From: Paraburkholderia phosphatilytica
GTDB taxonomy: Bacteria; Pseudomonadota; Gammaproteobacteria; Burkholderiales; Burkholderiaceae
Length of the DNA stretch: 64,000 nt
NCBI RefSeq assembly: GCF_003443895.1
Contig: NZ_QQOA01000001.1
Span: forward strand, 1-64,000
Direction of reading: 5' to 3'
This document shows, piece after piece, positions 47,740 through 55,811 of this stretch. Each line of letters begins with the position of its first letter. The first letter of the stretch is position 1. The translations under genes and the position numbers were made by a program. The notes below the pieces were generated by a model, which was not told the DNA's origin, searched no databases, and was given only the letters and a program-made list of their open reading frames with translations.

Positions 47740-49089
47740 ATGACGCGACGGGGCTTCCGGGCTTCGCGCGCTCGCCGCGTCGAGCGACAGGTCCGCGGCG
47801 CGGTGGTCATCCTGCTGCTCGTCGAGCGTGGACTCGATGACTTTCGGCGCCCACTCCCAGCGCAGCAACACCACGGTGCTTGCGGCCCCCAGCATCAGGA
47901 ACACGAAGATCGCCAGCATCGGCAGCGTGTAGCTGCCCGACACATGCAGCAGCCAGCCCGACAGGCTCGCCGAGACGCCGCCCGCGAGACTCGTCGCCAC
48001 CTGCTGCAAGCCGGTATTCAGACCCACCGCCTGCTTTGGAATCAGCGTGAGCTTGACGAGCGCCAGGTTGTTCGCTGTAACCAGGCCCAGCAGCGAAAGC
48101 GACACCACATTCCAGAACAGCGCCATCTGCGGCGAGTGCGCATACGCACCCAGCAGCACCGTCGTACCGCCGATGAAGCCTGCCACGATGAACGATTTGC
48201 GCACCGCGACGGCATCGCGGCCCGCCGCGATCAGACGGTCCGCGGCCCAGCCGGCCAACGCCGCGACGATCGCGATGCCGGCAAAACTGAAGAACGTATA
48301 AAGCCCCGACTGCTCGAGCGAGAGGCCGCGCTGCTCCACCAGATACGCGGGCATCCACGTCATGCAGTAGAACGCGAAATAGCTGTAGCAGAAGTTGGTG
48401 ATCAGGCCGCCCCACACCACGGGGCTCGCCAGCAGATTGCGCAATGGCACCGAAGCGGCGCGGCGCTTCGCCACCGCGAGTTGGGCCTTCGACGGAAAAT
48501 CGTTGTCGAGCATCAGCAGCCAGGGCACCAGCCAGATCAGCCCCACAAGACCGGTGACGACGAACATCGCCTTCCACGAACTCATCACGATCAGCCACGC
48601 GGCGAGCGGCGCGCCCAGCGCCGGCCCCATCTTGCCGCCGATCGAGTAGATGCCGAGCGCGGTGCCCTTGCGGGTTTCGTCGAAATTGTTCGCGAGATAA
48701 CGATAGGTGGCGGGCACCACCACGGATTCAGCGACGCCGATCAACAGGCGCACGAGAATCAGGCCGGCCAATGTGGTGACGATGCCCGTGGCCGCCGCGG
48801 CGAGACACCACGCCAGAAAGCAGACCGCGTACGGCCACTTCACGCCATAGCGGTCCACCAGCCAGCCCATCGGCATCTGCAGCAGTCCGTAGGACCAGAA
48901 CATCGCGGAGCCGAGCCAGCCGCGCTCGACGTGCGTCAGCGTGAATACCCGCACGAAGTGATGGTCGGCGAGCGCCGCCGACATGCTCGTGCGGTCCACG
49001 AAGGAAATCATCAGACCGAGTGCGAGCAGCCCGAGAATGCCCCAACGATTCTCGGGTCGCCGCGCGTTCGGTAGCGTGGTCGCTGTCAC
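47734..49089 (-). CDS. MFS transporter, anion:cation symporter (ACS) type
   Basis: 451 residues from GTG 49089 (GGAGAC upstream), 12 TM helices. FVDRTSMSAAL in TM1 and MPMGWLVDRYGVKW after TM2 are typical of the ACS group, which carries phthalate, hexuronates and other organic anions with H+. It is last in the seven-gene run starting at 55521, 67 bp after a Pht5-like gene, so it probably imports the substrate or a relative. Its stop overlaps operator copy 3. Confidence 0.87.
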   Translation of the reverse strand: MTATTLPNARRPENRWGILGLLALGLMISFVDRTSMSAALADHHFVRVFTLTHVERGWLGSAMFWSYGLLQMPMGWLVDRYGVKWPYAVCFLAWCLAAAATGIVTTLAGLILVRLLIGVAESVVVPATYRYLANNFDETRKGTALGIYSIGGKMGPALGAPLAAWLIVMSSWKAMFVVTGLVGLIWLVPWLLMLDNDFPSKAQLAVAKRRAASVPLRNLLASPVVWGGLITNFCYSYFAFYCMTWMPAYLVEQRGLSLEQSGLYTFFSFAGIAIVAALAGWAADRLIAAGRDAVAVRKSFIVAGFIGGTTVLLGAYAHSPQMALFWNVVSLSLLGLVTANNLALVKLTLIPKQAVGLNTGLQQVATSLAGGVSASLSGWLLHVSGSYTLPMLAIFVFLMLGAASTVVLLRWEWAPKVIESTLDEQQDDHRAADLSLDAASARSPEAPSRHA

Positions 49090-49156
49090 TTCGTCTCCGA
49101 TGTTTTTTTGCCCCGCGCTACTGCTACGTCACCGCCGCGTTACTGCTTCAGACTGC

Positions 49157-50050
49157 TCAGCCCAGATTGCCCGTCACGTCGTCGAACAGTTCATCCACCG
49201 ACAGACGACGGGGAATGATCTTCTGGTCGAGCGCCCAGTCGACGGCCAGTTGCAGGCCCGCGCGGTTCGCTTCGAGACCAAGCGGCGGGAACACGGCCGG
49301 CACTTTGTCGGCGCTCGCGCGGCTTTCCACAATCATACGGTACAGGTCGCGCACGATATCCGGCCGCTGCTTCGACAGCGCTTCATGCACGACGAACATG
49401 TGATTGATCGGCACCACGCCCGTACGCTCGAACCAGCCCTTCGCCGCATTCTGCGCATCGGGCACCAGCGTGCGAACACGGTCGTCCTTCGGCATGTCTT
49501 CGCCGAGCAGCGCCGCCGCGAGTTCGCCGTCGAGCATCATCTGCGGAATCGACGAACCGGCCGGCAGACGCTGGCAGTTCTGCGGATCGCTGTATTCGGC
49601 GAGGTGGCCGTCGCCGAGCGTCATCCACGTCACCTTGTCGAGATCGACGCCATATTCGTGGCGCAGGATGCCGCGAATCCACAGCGCGGTGGTCTGCGTG
49701 TAGGTGCGAACGCCAACCTTCTTGCCTTCGATGTCCTTCGGATCGAGATGCCCGAAGTCGACGTTGTAGCCCGCGCAGTGATGCTGGAAGCGGCCGGAGA
49801 TCGGCGCCGGCAGCAGCACGTACGGCTTGCCGTACGCCTTTGCCTGCAGGAACGTGACGATGGCCAGTTCGCCCGCATCGAACTTGTTCTCGCGCACCAT
49901 CGCCTTGAAGCCGTTGTGCGCCGGCGTCGGTCCGCAGAAATCGAGCGTCGCGAGGTCCGTCTTCACGCGACCGTCGCGCATCGCCTTCGTCACTGCGTAC
50001 TCGGCCAGGTTGACGCGCAGCGTCGGCACGCCCGTCAGCGTCGTTGTCAT
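49157..50050 (-). CDS. Pht5-like protein (4,5-dihydroxyphthalate decarboxylase family), copy B
   Basis: 297 residues from ATG 50050 with AAGGAG nine bases upstream. The periplasmic-binding-protein-like fold typical of the Pht5 family is visible: FKAMVRENKFDAGELAIVTFLQAKAYG, LPAPISGRFQHHC and DIEGKKVGVRTYTQTTALWIRGIL. No signal peptide, so cytosolic. Pht5 decarboxylates 4,5-dihydroxyphthalate to protocatechuate, but many relatives have unknown substrates. It shares the family with 54550-55521 but is strongly diverged from it, so the two probably act on different substrates. Located between the ThDP enzyme and the ACS transporter. Confidence 0.8.
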   Translation of the reverse strand: MTTTLTGVPTLRVNLAEYAVTKAMRDGRVKTDLATLDFCGPTPAHNGFKAMVRENKFDAGELAIVTFLQAKAYGKPYVLLPAPISGRFQHHCAGYNVDFGHLDPKDIEGKKVGVRTYTQTTALWIRGILRHEYGVDLDKVTWMTLGDGHLAEYSDPQNCQRLPAGSSIPQMMLDGELAAALLGEDMPKDDRVRTLVPDAQNAAKGWFERTGVVPINHMFVVHEALSKQRPDIVRDLYRMIVESRASADKVPAVFPPLGLEANRAGLQLAVDWALDQKIIPRRLSVDELFDDVTGNLG

Positions 50051-50073
50051 GGATCTCACTCCTTGTGCTTGTA

Positions 50074-50100
50074 TCGTTTGAATCGTATGAATCGCTTGAA
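50074..50100. repeat. Three tandem copies of a 9-bp unit TCGnnTGAA
   Basis: TCGTTTGAA, TCGTATGAA and TCGCTTGAA stand head to tail at 50074-50082, 50083-50091 and 50092-50100, with a diverged fourth copy after. They fill the 66-bp gap between the ThDP-enzyme stop and the Pht5-like start, just before the latter's ribosome-binding site. Confidence 0.75.
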
Positions 50101-50116
50101 TCACGTTTGAGCAGGA

Positions 50117-51667
50117 TTACAGCCTGACCTCGATCAGGCACGGTCCCGGCTCGCGCGTCGAATCGACCATCGCCTTGTGGAAGCTCTCCGCCGTGTCGAC
50201 TGCGACGGCAGGCACGCCCATGCTCTTCGCCATCGCCAGCCAGTCGATGCGCGGCTTGTCGATGTCGATCATCGACAACGCGCGCTCGCCCGGCGTGCCC
50301 GCGCCCATGTTCGCGTACTCGGCCTTGAGAATCGCGTAGCTGTTGTTCGCGAAGATGATCGTCGTGACGTTCAGGCCTTCGCGTGCCTGGGTCCACAGCG
50401 ACTGGATCGTGTACATCGCGCTGCCGTCGCCGACCATGCAGAACACGCGCCGGTCGGGGCACGCCAGCGCCGCGCCGGTCGCGACAGGCGTCGCGTAACC
50501 GATCGAGCCGCCCATGTTGTTGATGAGATCGTGCGGCGCCGCGCCCATCGTCAGGCTCATCGATTCGCGACCCGTCGTCAGCGATTCGTCCACGACGATG
50601 CAGTGCTCGGGCAACGCCGCGGCAAGCGCATGCGCGACGCTCGTCGGGTTCAGTGGGCCCGTCGGCACCGGTGTTTCGATACGCGGCTGCAGGAGCGGCG
50701 CGGTGCGGGTATCGCCGAGCGCTTCCAGCAGCATCTCGAACGCGAGTTCGCTGTCTTCATCGGGCTCGACGAGCGTATGCACCAGCGTACCTTCCGCCTT
50801 CAGCAGACTCGGCTTGTCCGGATACGCGAAGAAGGCCACCGGCTCCCGCGTTTCCACCGTCACGATGTGCTTGAAGTCCTTGAGGAATGCCGTAGCCTGC
50901 GCGACCGCGTACGGAATGCGCGCGATCGGCACGCGCCCCGCGCCGCGTTCGATGCGCGCGGTGAAGAACTGCGAGCCCAGTTTTGCGCCCGTGGCCGCAG
51001 CGACACGGCCTGCCTTCACGAGCGCCGCGCCGCGCGTCGACTTGTTCGCGAGGATGATCAGCGTCGGTTCGCCCGAACGCAGCACGCGTGCGATGTGTTC
51101 GATGCGCGCGGCACTCGGCGTCTTGAGCGTCGCGGCGGCCGGCGGCGGCAGCGTCGGCGTTTCTCCGGCCTGCTGCCACGACGTATCGCCAGGCAGGATC
51201 AGCGTCGCGATCTGCCCCGGATGCTCGCTCGCTTTCGCGACGGCCTGCGCGGTATCCCACGCGATGGTGTCCGCCGATTCCGCGCGCCGCACCCAGTGGC
51301 TGAGCGGCCGCGCGAGACCTTCGATATCGGAGGTCAGCGGCGGATCGTACTTGAGATGCGACACCGAATGCTCGCCGACCACGTTGACCATCCCCGACGA
51401 CGCGCGCTTCGCGTTGTGGATGTTCGCGAGACCGTTGGCAAGACCCGGCCCGAGGTGCAGCAGCGTCGAGGCCGGCGTGTCCTTCATCCGGTACCAGCCG
51501 TCGGCCGCGCCGGTCGCCACGCCTTCGAACAGGCACAGCACGCTGCGCATCCGCGCATTGTTGCCGAGCGCCGCGAGAAAGTGCATCTCCGACGTGCCGG
51601 GGTTCGCGAAGCAGATGTCGACGCCCTGATCGACCAGGGTCGCGACGAGACTATCGGCGCCGTTCAT
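50117..51667 (-). CDS. Thiamine diphosphate-dependent enzyme (acetolactate synthase/benzoylformate decarboxylase-like)
   Basis: 516 residues from ATG 51667. Catalytic Glu49 (LFEGVATGAADG) activates ThDP. The ThDP/Mg motif GDGSAMYTIQSLWTQ...FANN is near residues 425-455. It resembles large-subunit acetolactate synthase-like decarboxylases used for 2-oxo acids, and no small subunit is present. In this operon it probably decarboxylates or carboligates a 2-oxo acid produced by the aldolase or lactonase steps (inference). The start overlaps the aldolase stop by one base (TGATG), so translation is coupled. The open frame runs further upstream but inside the aldolase gene. Confidence 0.88.
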   Translation of the reverse strand: MNGADSLVATLVDQGVDICFANPGTSEMHFLAALGNNARMRSVLCLFEGVATGAADGWYRMKDTPASTLLHLGPGLANGLANIHNAKRASSGMVNVVGEHSVSHLKYDPPLTSDIEGLARPLSHWVRRAESADTIAWDTAQAVAKASEHPGQIATLILPGDTSWQQAGETPTLPPPAAATLKTPSAARIEHIARVLRSGEPTLIILANKSTRGAALVKAGRVAAATGAKLGSQFFTARIERGAGRVPIARIPYAVAQATAFLKDFKHIVTVETREPVAFFAYPDKPSLLKAEGTLVHTLVEPDEDSELAFEMLLEALGDTRTAPLLQPRIETPVPTGPLNPTSVAHALAAALPEHCIVVDESLTTGRESMSLTMGAAPHDLINNMGGSIGYATPVATGAALACPDRRVFCMVGDGSAMYTIQSLWTQAREGLNVTTIIFANNSYAILKAEYANMGAGTPGERALSMIDIDKPRIDWLAMAKSMGVPAVAVDTAESFHKAMVDSTREPGPCLIEVRL

Positions 51668-52524
51668 CAGTAACCAGCCATGTCGCGCGCGAGACCGACC
51701 ACGCCGTAGGTGCGCTGCGGCGCGGACATCAGGAAGCGATAGCCCTCGTCCTGCAGACGGCGATGGTTCTTTGCCGTGACGTGCGGATGACCGACCACGA
51801 CGTTGTGCTTCTTGCACGTCTCGACGATCTGGCGCATCGCGTCGAGCACTTCCGGATGCTCGTACTGACGCGGGAAGCCCAGTTCCTGGCTCAGGTCGCC
51901 TTCGCCGATCAGGATGAAGCCGATGCCCGGCACGTTCGCGAGCATATCGTCGAGGTTCTCGATCGCCTGGGTGCTCTCGCACATCAAGCCCACCAGAATT
52001 TCGCCTTCCGGCGCGAGCGGCCACACGTCGGCCTTCGTGTAGTACTCGGCCATCGAGAGGCCCCAGTAGCGCGCCGCATTCGCGGGACCATCGCCGCGCA
52101 CGCCCTTGGGCTCGTACAGCGGCGCGTTTTTCGGACGCGCGTAACGGCACGATGCAACGGCGTTGTACGCCTGCTCGACAGTCGCGACGTGCGGCCAGAT
52201 CACGCCATACGCGCCGCGATCCAGCACCTGCTTCGCGAAGCTCTGGTTCATCTCGACACCGTTGGCCGGGATGCGCGCGATCGGCGTCACCTTGGGCGCG
52301 ATCGAGCCGGATTCGACGATCTGCTTGCGGCTCAGCATGTATTGCAGCGCATCGCCGAGCGCGCTCACGTCGTACGGGTTGTGTTCCATCTCGAACACGA
52401 GGCCGTCGTACGGCGAGTCGCTCATTTCGATCGCGGTCTGCTTGTCGAGCTTGGCGAAGGCAGCGTGCGCGGCCTTGCCCGATTCGAAAGCGCGGATGAC
52501 GCTGTTCAGGCGGGTGCTAGACAT
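51667..52524 (-). CDS. HpcH/HpaI family aldolase
   Basis: 285 residues from ATG 52524. A class II pyruvate-type aldolase of the HpcH/HpaI/citrate-lyase fold: YDGLVFEMEHNPYD (family DxExEH segment), metal ligands Glu183 (LMCEST) and Asp210 (GEGDLSQELG), and a C-terminal GHPHVTAKN. Relatives cleave 4-hydroxy-2-oxo acids to pyruvate plus an aldehyde or keto acid. Beside a LigJ-like hydratase it is the obvious enzyme to split a 4-hydroxy-2-oxoadipate product, taking the part LigK plays in the other operon. Cytosolic. Confidence 0.88.
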   Translation of the reverse strand: MSSTRLNSVIRAFESGKAAHAAFAKLDKQTAIEMSDSPYDGLVFEMEHNPYDVSALGDALQYMLSRKQIVESGSIAPKVTPIARIPANGVEMNQSFAKQVLDRGAYGVIWPHVATVEQAYNAVASCRYARPKNAPLYEPKGVRGDGPANAARYWGLSMAEYYTKADVWPLAPEGEILVGLMCESTQAIENLDDMLANVPGIGFILIGEGDLSQELGFPRQYEHPEVLDAMRQIVETCKKHNVVVGHPHVTAKNHRRLQDEGYRFLMSAPQRTYGVVGLARDMAGY

Positions 52525-52591
52525 AAGGGTCTCTCTCAATCTCGCTGTGCGCCGCTGGCTCGCGGCGCGCATGATCGACGCGCTTCGCGCG

Positions 52592-53440
52592 TCAGCTCAG
52601 GGTCGGGTACAGCTGCTGCGCGGTCCTGCCGAAGATCCACGCGCGGTCTTCGTCGCTGAGGCAGGCCAGGCCCTTCTCAGCCGTCGCGAGGATGTCCGTC
52701 AGCGTGCCGGTCGAGGTCGGGAAATTCGAGCCCCATGCCAGGCGCTGCGCGCCAAACGCTTCCACCACGCGCGGGAAGAACGTGTCGGCGCTGGCCTTCT
52801 CTTTCTTCACGTCGCCGAAAATGCGCGGCGTGAGTTTCATGTACACGTTCGACAGATCGGCGAGCGCGAAGAGGCTCGCGGCATTCGCGTACGGCGGCCC
52901 ATCCAGCACGTCCGGCCGGCCGAGGTGGTCGAGAATGATGTTCACGCCCGGGTATTGCTCGGCCAGCATGCGCACCTGCGGCAAGCCGATCGGACCGGTC
53001 TGGATGCACATCGGCAGCTTCAGCTCGACGAGCATTTCCCAGGCCTTGAACGACTTCGGGTTGTCGAGCTCGCTCGGGTCGAAGTCCTTCGTCGAGCCGC
53101 CGGTGAAGATGCGCAGACCGGCCAGCCCCTTGTCGGCCCACGTCTTGATCACGGCGGGCACGTCGTCGGCCAGCATGTCCACCGAGCCGACGGCGACGAG
53201 CCGGTCCTTGTAGCGGTTGCAGCTATCCACGACGTAGCTGTTGTCGAAACCGTAGGTGGTCGACGAATGCACGACGGCGGCTTTGGCCACGCCGGCTTCG
53301 TCCATCGCGGCGATCAGCGCCTCGACGGTGTTCGGCCGTTCCTGCGACCAGTCCGAACGCTTGCCGAACAGCGGCGCGGGCGGATAGCGCTTCTCGTCGT
53401 CCGAGATGATGTGCGGATGAATGTCGATGATGTTCTTCAT
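52592..53440 (-). CDS. Amidohydrolase-family lactonase-like protein, copy A
   Basis: 282 residues from ATG 53440 (GGAGGG upstream). TIM-barrel amidohydrolase of the COG3618/LigI-like group: DIHPHII (His8, His10), ILDHLGRP (His172), and C-terminal AWGSNFP, where Asn239 stands at the position usually held by the catalytic Asp. LigI relatives hydrolyse 2-pyrone-4,6-dicarboxylate or other lactones. It is the third gene of the 55521-47734 run, 26 bp after the LigJ paralogue. Paralogue of 59533-60387. Lactonase activity is inferred from fold and context. Confidence 0.82.
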   Translation of the reverse strand: MKNIIDIHPHIISDDEKRYPPAPLFGKRSDWSQERPNTVEALIAAMDEAGVAKAAVVHSSTTYGFDNSYVVDSCNRYKDRLVAVGSVDMLADDVPAVIKTWADKGLAGLRIFTGGSTKDFDPSELDNPKSFKAWEMLVELKLPMCIQTGPIGLPQVRMLAEQYPGVNIILDHLGRPDVLDGPPYANAASLFALADLSNVYMKLTPRIFGDVKKEKASADTFFPRVVEAFGAQRLAWGSNFPTSTGTLTDILATAEKGLACLSDEDRAWIFGRTAQQLYPTLS

Positions 53441-53466
53441 ATATGTCCCTCCGGCAGACGTCTCCG

Positions 53467-54492
53467 TTACAGTCCTTTTTCCTTCAGCAGGCGGTCCAGA
53501 CGCGGATACACGCGCCGCGCGTTGCCTTCGAAGATCGCGTGACGGTCGGCGTCGGACAGCGCCTCGCACGCATCGATGTAGCGCTTCGTGTCGTCGAAGT
53601 ACTCGCCGGTATCCGGATCGCGACCGCGCACGGCGCCGATCATCTCCGAGCCGAACAGCACGTTGCTCGTCGGCACGACCTTCGTCAGCAGTTCGACGCC
53701 CGGATGGTGATACACGCAGGTGTCGAAGAAGATGTTGTTCAGGAGACCTTCGAGCGGACGCTTCGCGATTTCCAGCGACATGCCGCGATAACGGCCCCAG
53801 TGATACGGCACCGCGCCGCCGCCGTGCGGAATCACGAGGCGCAGCGTCGGGAAGTCCTTGAACACGTCGCTTTGCAGCAGCTGCATGAACACCGACGTAT
53901 CGGCGTTCAGGTAGTGCGCGCCGGTGCCGTGGTGGCACGGGTTGCACGATGCCGCGACGTGAATCATCGCCGGCACGTCCAGATCGACCAGCGCTTCGTA
54001 CAGCGGATACCACTCGCGGTCGGTGATCGGCTTGCCGGTCCAGTAGCCGCCGCTCGGGTCCGGATTCAGGTTGCAGCCGACGAAGCCCATCTGCTCGACG
54101 CAGCGGCGCAGTTCGGCAACGGAGTTCTTCGGCGGCGCGAGAGGCGATTGCGGCAGCTGGCACACCGGCACGAAGTTGTCCGGGTAGATGTCGCACACAC
54201 GGCGCACGAGATCGTTCGACACCTCGGCCCACTCGAGGCTCGTGCGCTCGTTGCCGAGATGGTGGCTCATCAGGCCGGCGATCGGCGAGAAGAGCGTGAG
54301 GTCGCCGCCGCGTTCCTGTTGCAGACGCAGCTGACCGTTACCGACACCCTCGCGGATCTCGTCGTCGGACACGTGCGCGCCGGAGAGCGCCGGTGCGTTG
54401 GCCGGATCGTTGGCGGCCGCGATCTGTTTAGCGCGCCAGTCGCGAAACGATGCAGGGACGGTCGTGAAGTGACCGTGGCAATCGATGATCAT
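53467..54492 (-). CDS. LigJ-like hydratase (second copy)
   Basis: 341 residues, the same length as LigJ at 6272-7297 and roughly 60 % identical by eye. All metal ligands are kept: His6, His8, His178, Glu283; His223 too. It therefore most likely hydrates 4-oxalomesaconate or a close analogue. Substitutions near the substrate pocket (Ile71-Ala72 where LigJ has Arg71-Ala72, and GYWTGK for GHWTSP) suggest a different side chain may be recognised. In the operon it follows the Pht5-like gene and precedes the lactonase-like amidohydrolase. Confidence 0.88.
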   Translation of the reverse strand: MIIDCHGHFTTVPASFRDWRAKQIAAANDPANAPALSGAHVSDDEIREGVGNGQLRLQQERGGDLTLFSPIAGLMSHHLGNERTSLEWAEVSNDLVRRVCDIYPDNFVPVCQLPQSPLAPPKNSVAELRRCVEQMGFVGCNLNPDPSGGYWTGKPITDREWYPLYEALVDLDVPAMIHVAASCNPCHHGTGAHYLNADTSVFMQLLQSDVFKDFPTLRLVIPHGGGAVPYHWGRYRGMSLEIAKRPLEGLLNNIFFDTCVYHHPGVELLTKVVPTSNVLFGSEMIGAVRGRDPDTGEYFDDTKRYIDACEALSDADRHAIFEGNARRVYPRLDRLLKEKGL

Positions 54493-54549
54493 GTTCTTTG
54501 CTTCCGTACAGTTGCGAACGCGGGGTTCAGACTCGGTTTCAGCGCGGTT

Positions 54550-55521
54550 TCAGGCGCGGGGATCGACGAACAGCTCGTCCATCGACATGCGGCGCGGCGT
54601 GAGGCCCTGTTTGAACGCCGTGGCTTCGAGCGCTTCGATGGTCTTGCGGTTTTCCTCGATGCCATACGGCAGCGGGTCGTTACCCACGATCTTCTGCAGC
54701 TCGACGTACTTCCTGTTCTTCTTGTCGTTCAGTTCACCTGCGTTGAGCTTCGCGAGCCAGTCCTGCTTCGCCTTGTCGAACGCGTCGTAGATCGACTTCG
54801 CGACCCAAGGATGCTCGGCCAGCACCGAGTCCTTCACGACGATCGTGCCGTGCATCGGATACACGCCGGTGCGCGCGTAGTACTCGGCTTCGAGTTCCGC
54901 TGCGTTCGGGAACAGGTCCGGATAGTCGGCTTCCACTTCCTTCCAGCCGCCCGTCGGGCTGCCCGTGCGGCCGATGCCCGCGTTGCCGTGCATGCCCGCC
55001 ACCAGCTCGCCCTTCTCCATCATCTCCGCGAGCGACGTGCCTTCGGCCACGTGCACCACGTTCGGCGGCAGCTTCAGTTGCGTGACGTGCTCTTCGTCAT
55101 CTACGACCCACGTCACCTTCGACGGATCGAGACCGAACTCGTCCATCAGCACCTGACGCGTCCATGCGCCCGTCGTCACCGAATACGCACGCACGCCGAC
55201 CTTCTTGCCTTCCAGATCTTTCGGCGTCTTGATGCCTGCATCCGGACGCACCAGCAGACCCGAATGGTGGAAACGACGCACGACGAAGATCGGCAGCGCA
55301 ACGAACGGCGCGCCATATGCACGGGCGATGATGTAGGTGGTCGGCGCCAGTTCGCACACGTCGAATTCGACGTCGCGAACCATGCGGCGAAATGCGCCGA
55401 TCTGCGGCTGCACGGTGATGAACTCGGCGTCCACGCCTTCGATCGGAATGGAGCCGTCGCGGATTGCGGAGGTATGCGGATGCTCGGCAATGGCGAGCGT
55501 GAGATGAACTTTCTTGGTCAA
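54550..55521 (-). CDS. Pht5-like protein (4,5-dihydroxyphthalate decarboxylase family), copy A
   Basis: 323 residues with the Pht5 signature: HLTLAIAEHPHTSAIRDG at the start, FRRMVRDVEFDVCELAPTTYI, RRFHHSGLLVRPDAGIKTPKDLEGKKVGVRAYS and GLDPSKVTWVVDDEEHV. It has no signal peptide despite the binding-protein fold, consistent with a cytosolic enzyme. Pht5 makes protocatechuate from 4,5-dihydroxyphthalate; the substrate here is open. First gene of a seven-gene minus-strand operon, with operator copies 2 and 5 upstream. Confidence 0.85.
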   Translation of the reverse strand: MTKKVHLTLAIAEHPHTSAIRDGSIPIEGVDAEFITVQPQIGAFRRMVRDVEFDVCELAPTTYIIARAYGAPFVALPIFVVRRFHHSGLLVRPDAGIKTPKDLEGKKVGVRAYSVTTGAWTRQVLMDEFGLDPSKVTWVVDDEEHVTQLKLPPNVVHVAEGTSLAEMMEKGELVAGMHGNAGIGRTGSPTGGWKEVEADYPDLFPNAAELEAEYYARTGVYPMHGTIVVKDSVLAEHPWVAKSIYDAFDKAKQDWLAKLNAGELNDKKNRKYVELQKIVGNDPLPYGIEENRKTIEALEATAFKQGLTPRRMSMDELFVDPRA

Positions 55522-55649
55522 CTTAGTCTCCTTGACTGGACAATCTGATCGGCCTGCGTCCGTGGTCGGTTTGAAGCCCGGTTACCGCGAATTGCAGAGC
55601 CGCTCAGGCGATTTCGTTGATGACATGATGTTTCCGCGCTCCGTTCACG

Positions 55650-55692
55650 TCTATTGAAATAAGCAGCGGATGCCTTAACGAAACGGTAAAGC
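55650..55692 (-). promoter_or_regulatory. Conserved operator/promoter element, copy 2
   Basis: The core TTAACGAAACGGTAAA (55675-55690) is preceded by TCTATTGAAATAAGCAGCGG, nearly matching copy 1 over its whole length. It lies about 130-170 bp before the first gene of the Pht5-LigJ-aldolase operon (55521). Confidence 0.7.
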
Positions 55693-55738
55693 CCCAGGCA
55701 GGCAAAGGGCTGTCGGTGTGCTTTCCACAAGCCTTCAC

Positions 55739-55766
55739 AGCCCGCCACGGCCCGCTATGGCGGGCT
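55739..55766 (-). terminator. Hairpin after the first lysR gene
   Basis: AGCCCGCCA (55739-55747) pairs with TGGCGGGCT (55758-55766), a 9-bp GC-rich stem with a 10-base loop, 46 bp after the lysR stop. It lacks a T-run, so it may be a Rho-assisted terminator or an insulating hairpin separating lysR from the Pht5 operon. Confidence 0.5.
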
Positions 55767-55780
55767 TCCGGCGGTGGCGT

Positions 55781-55798
55781 TTAACCCGAAATGGTTAA
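55781..55798. promoter_or_regulatory. Operator-like palindrome, copy 5
   Basis: TTAACC-CGAAAT-GGTTAA, a perfect 6-bp inverted repeat with the same CGAAA centre as copy 1 but two bases longer overall. It lies 14 bp from the lysR stop (55812) and about 90 bp from copy 2, so the Pht5 operon would have two sites upstream. Confidence 0.55.
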
Positions 55799-55811
55799 GG
55801 GGGACTGCGAC

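Noticed and set aside
53443..55548. A 701-codon plus-strand frame opposite the LigJ-like and Pht5-like genes
   Set aside because: No ribosome-binding site, no motifs, and both minus-strand genes are strongly supported by conserved metal ligands and family segments.
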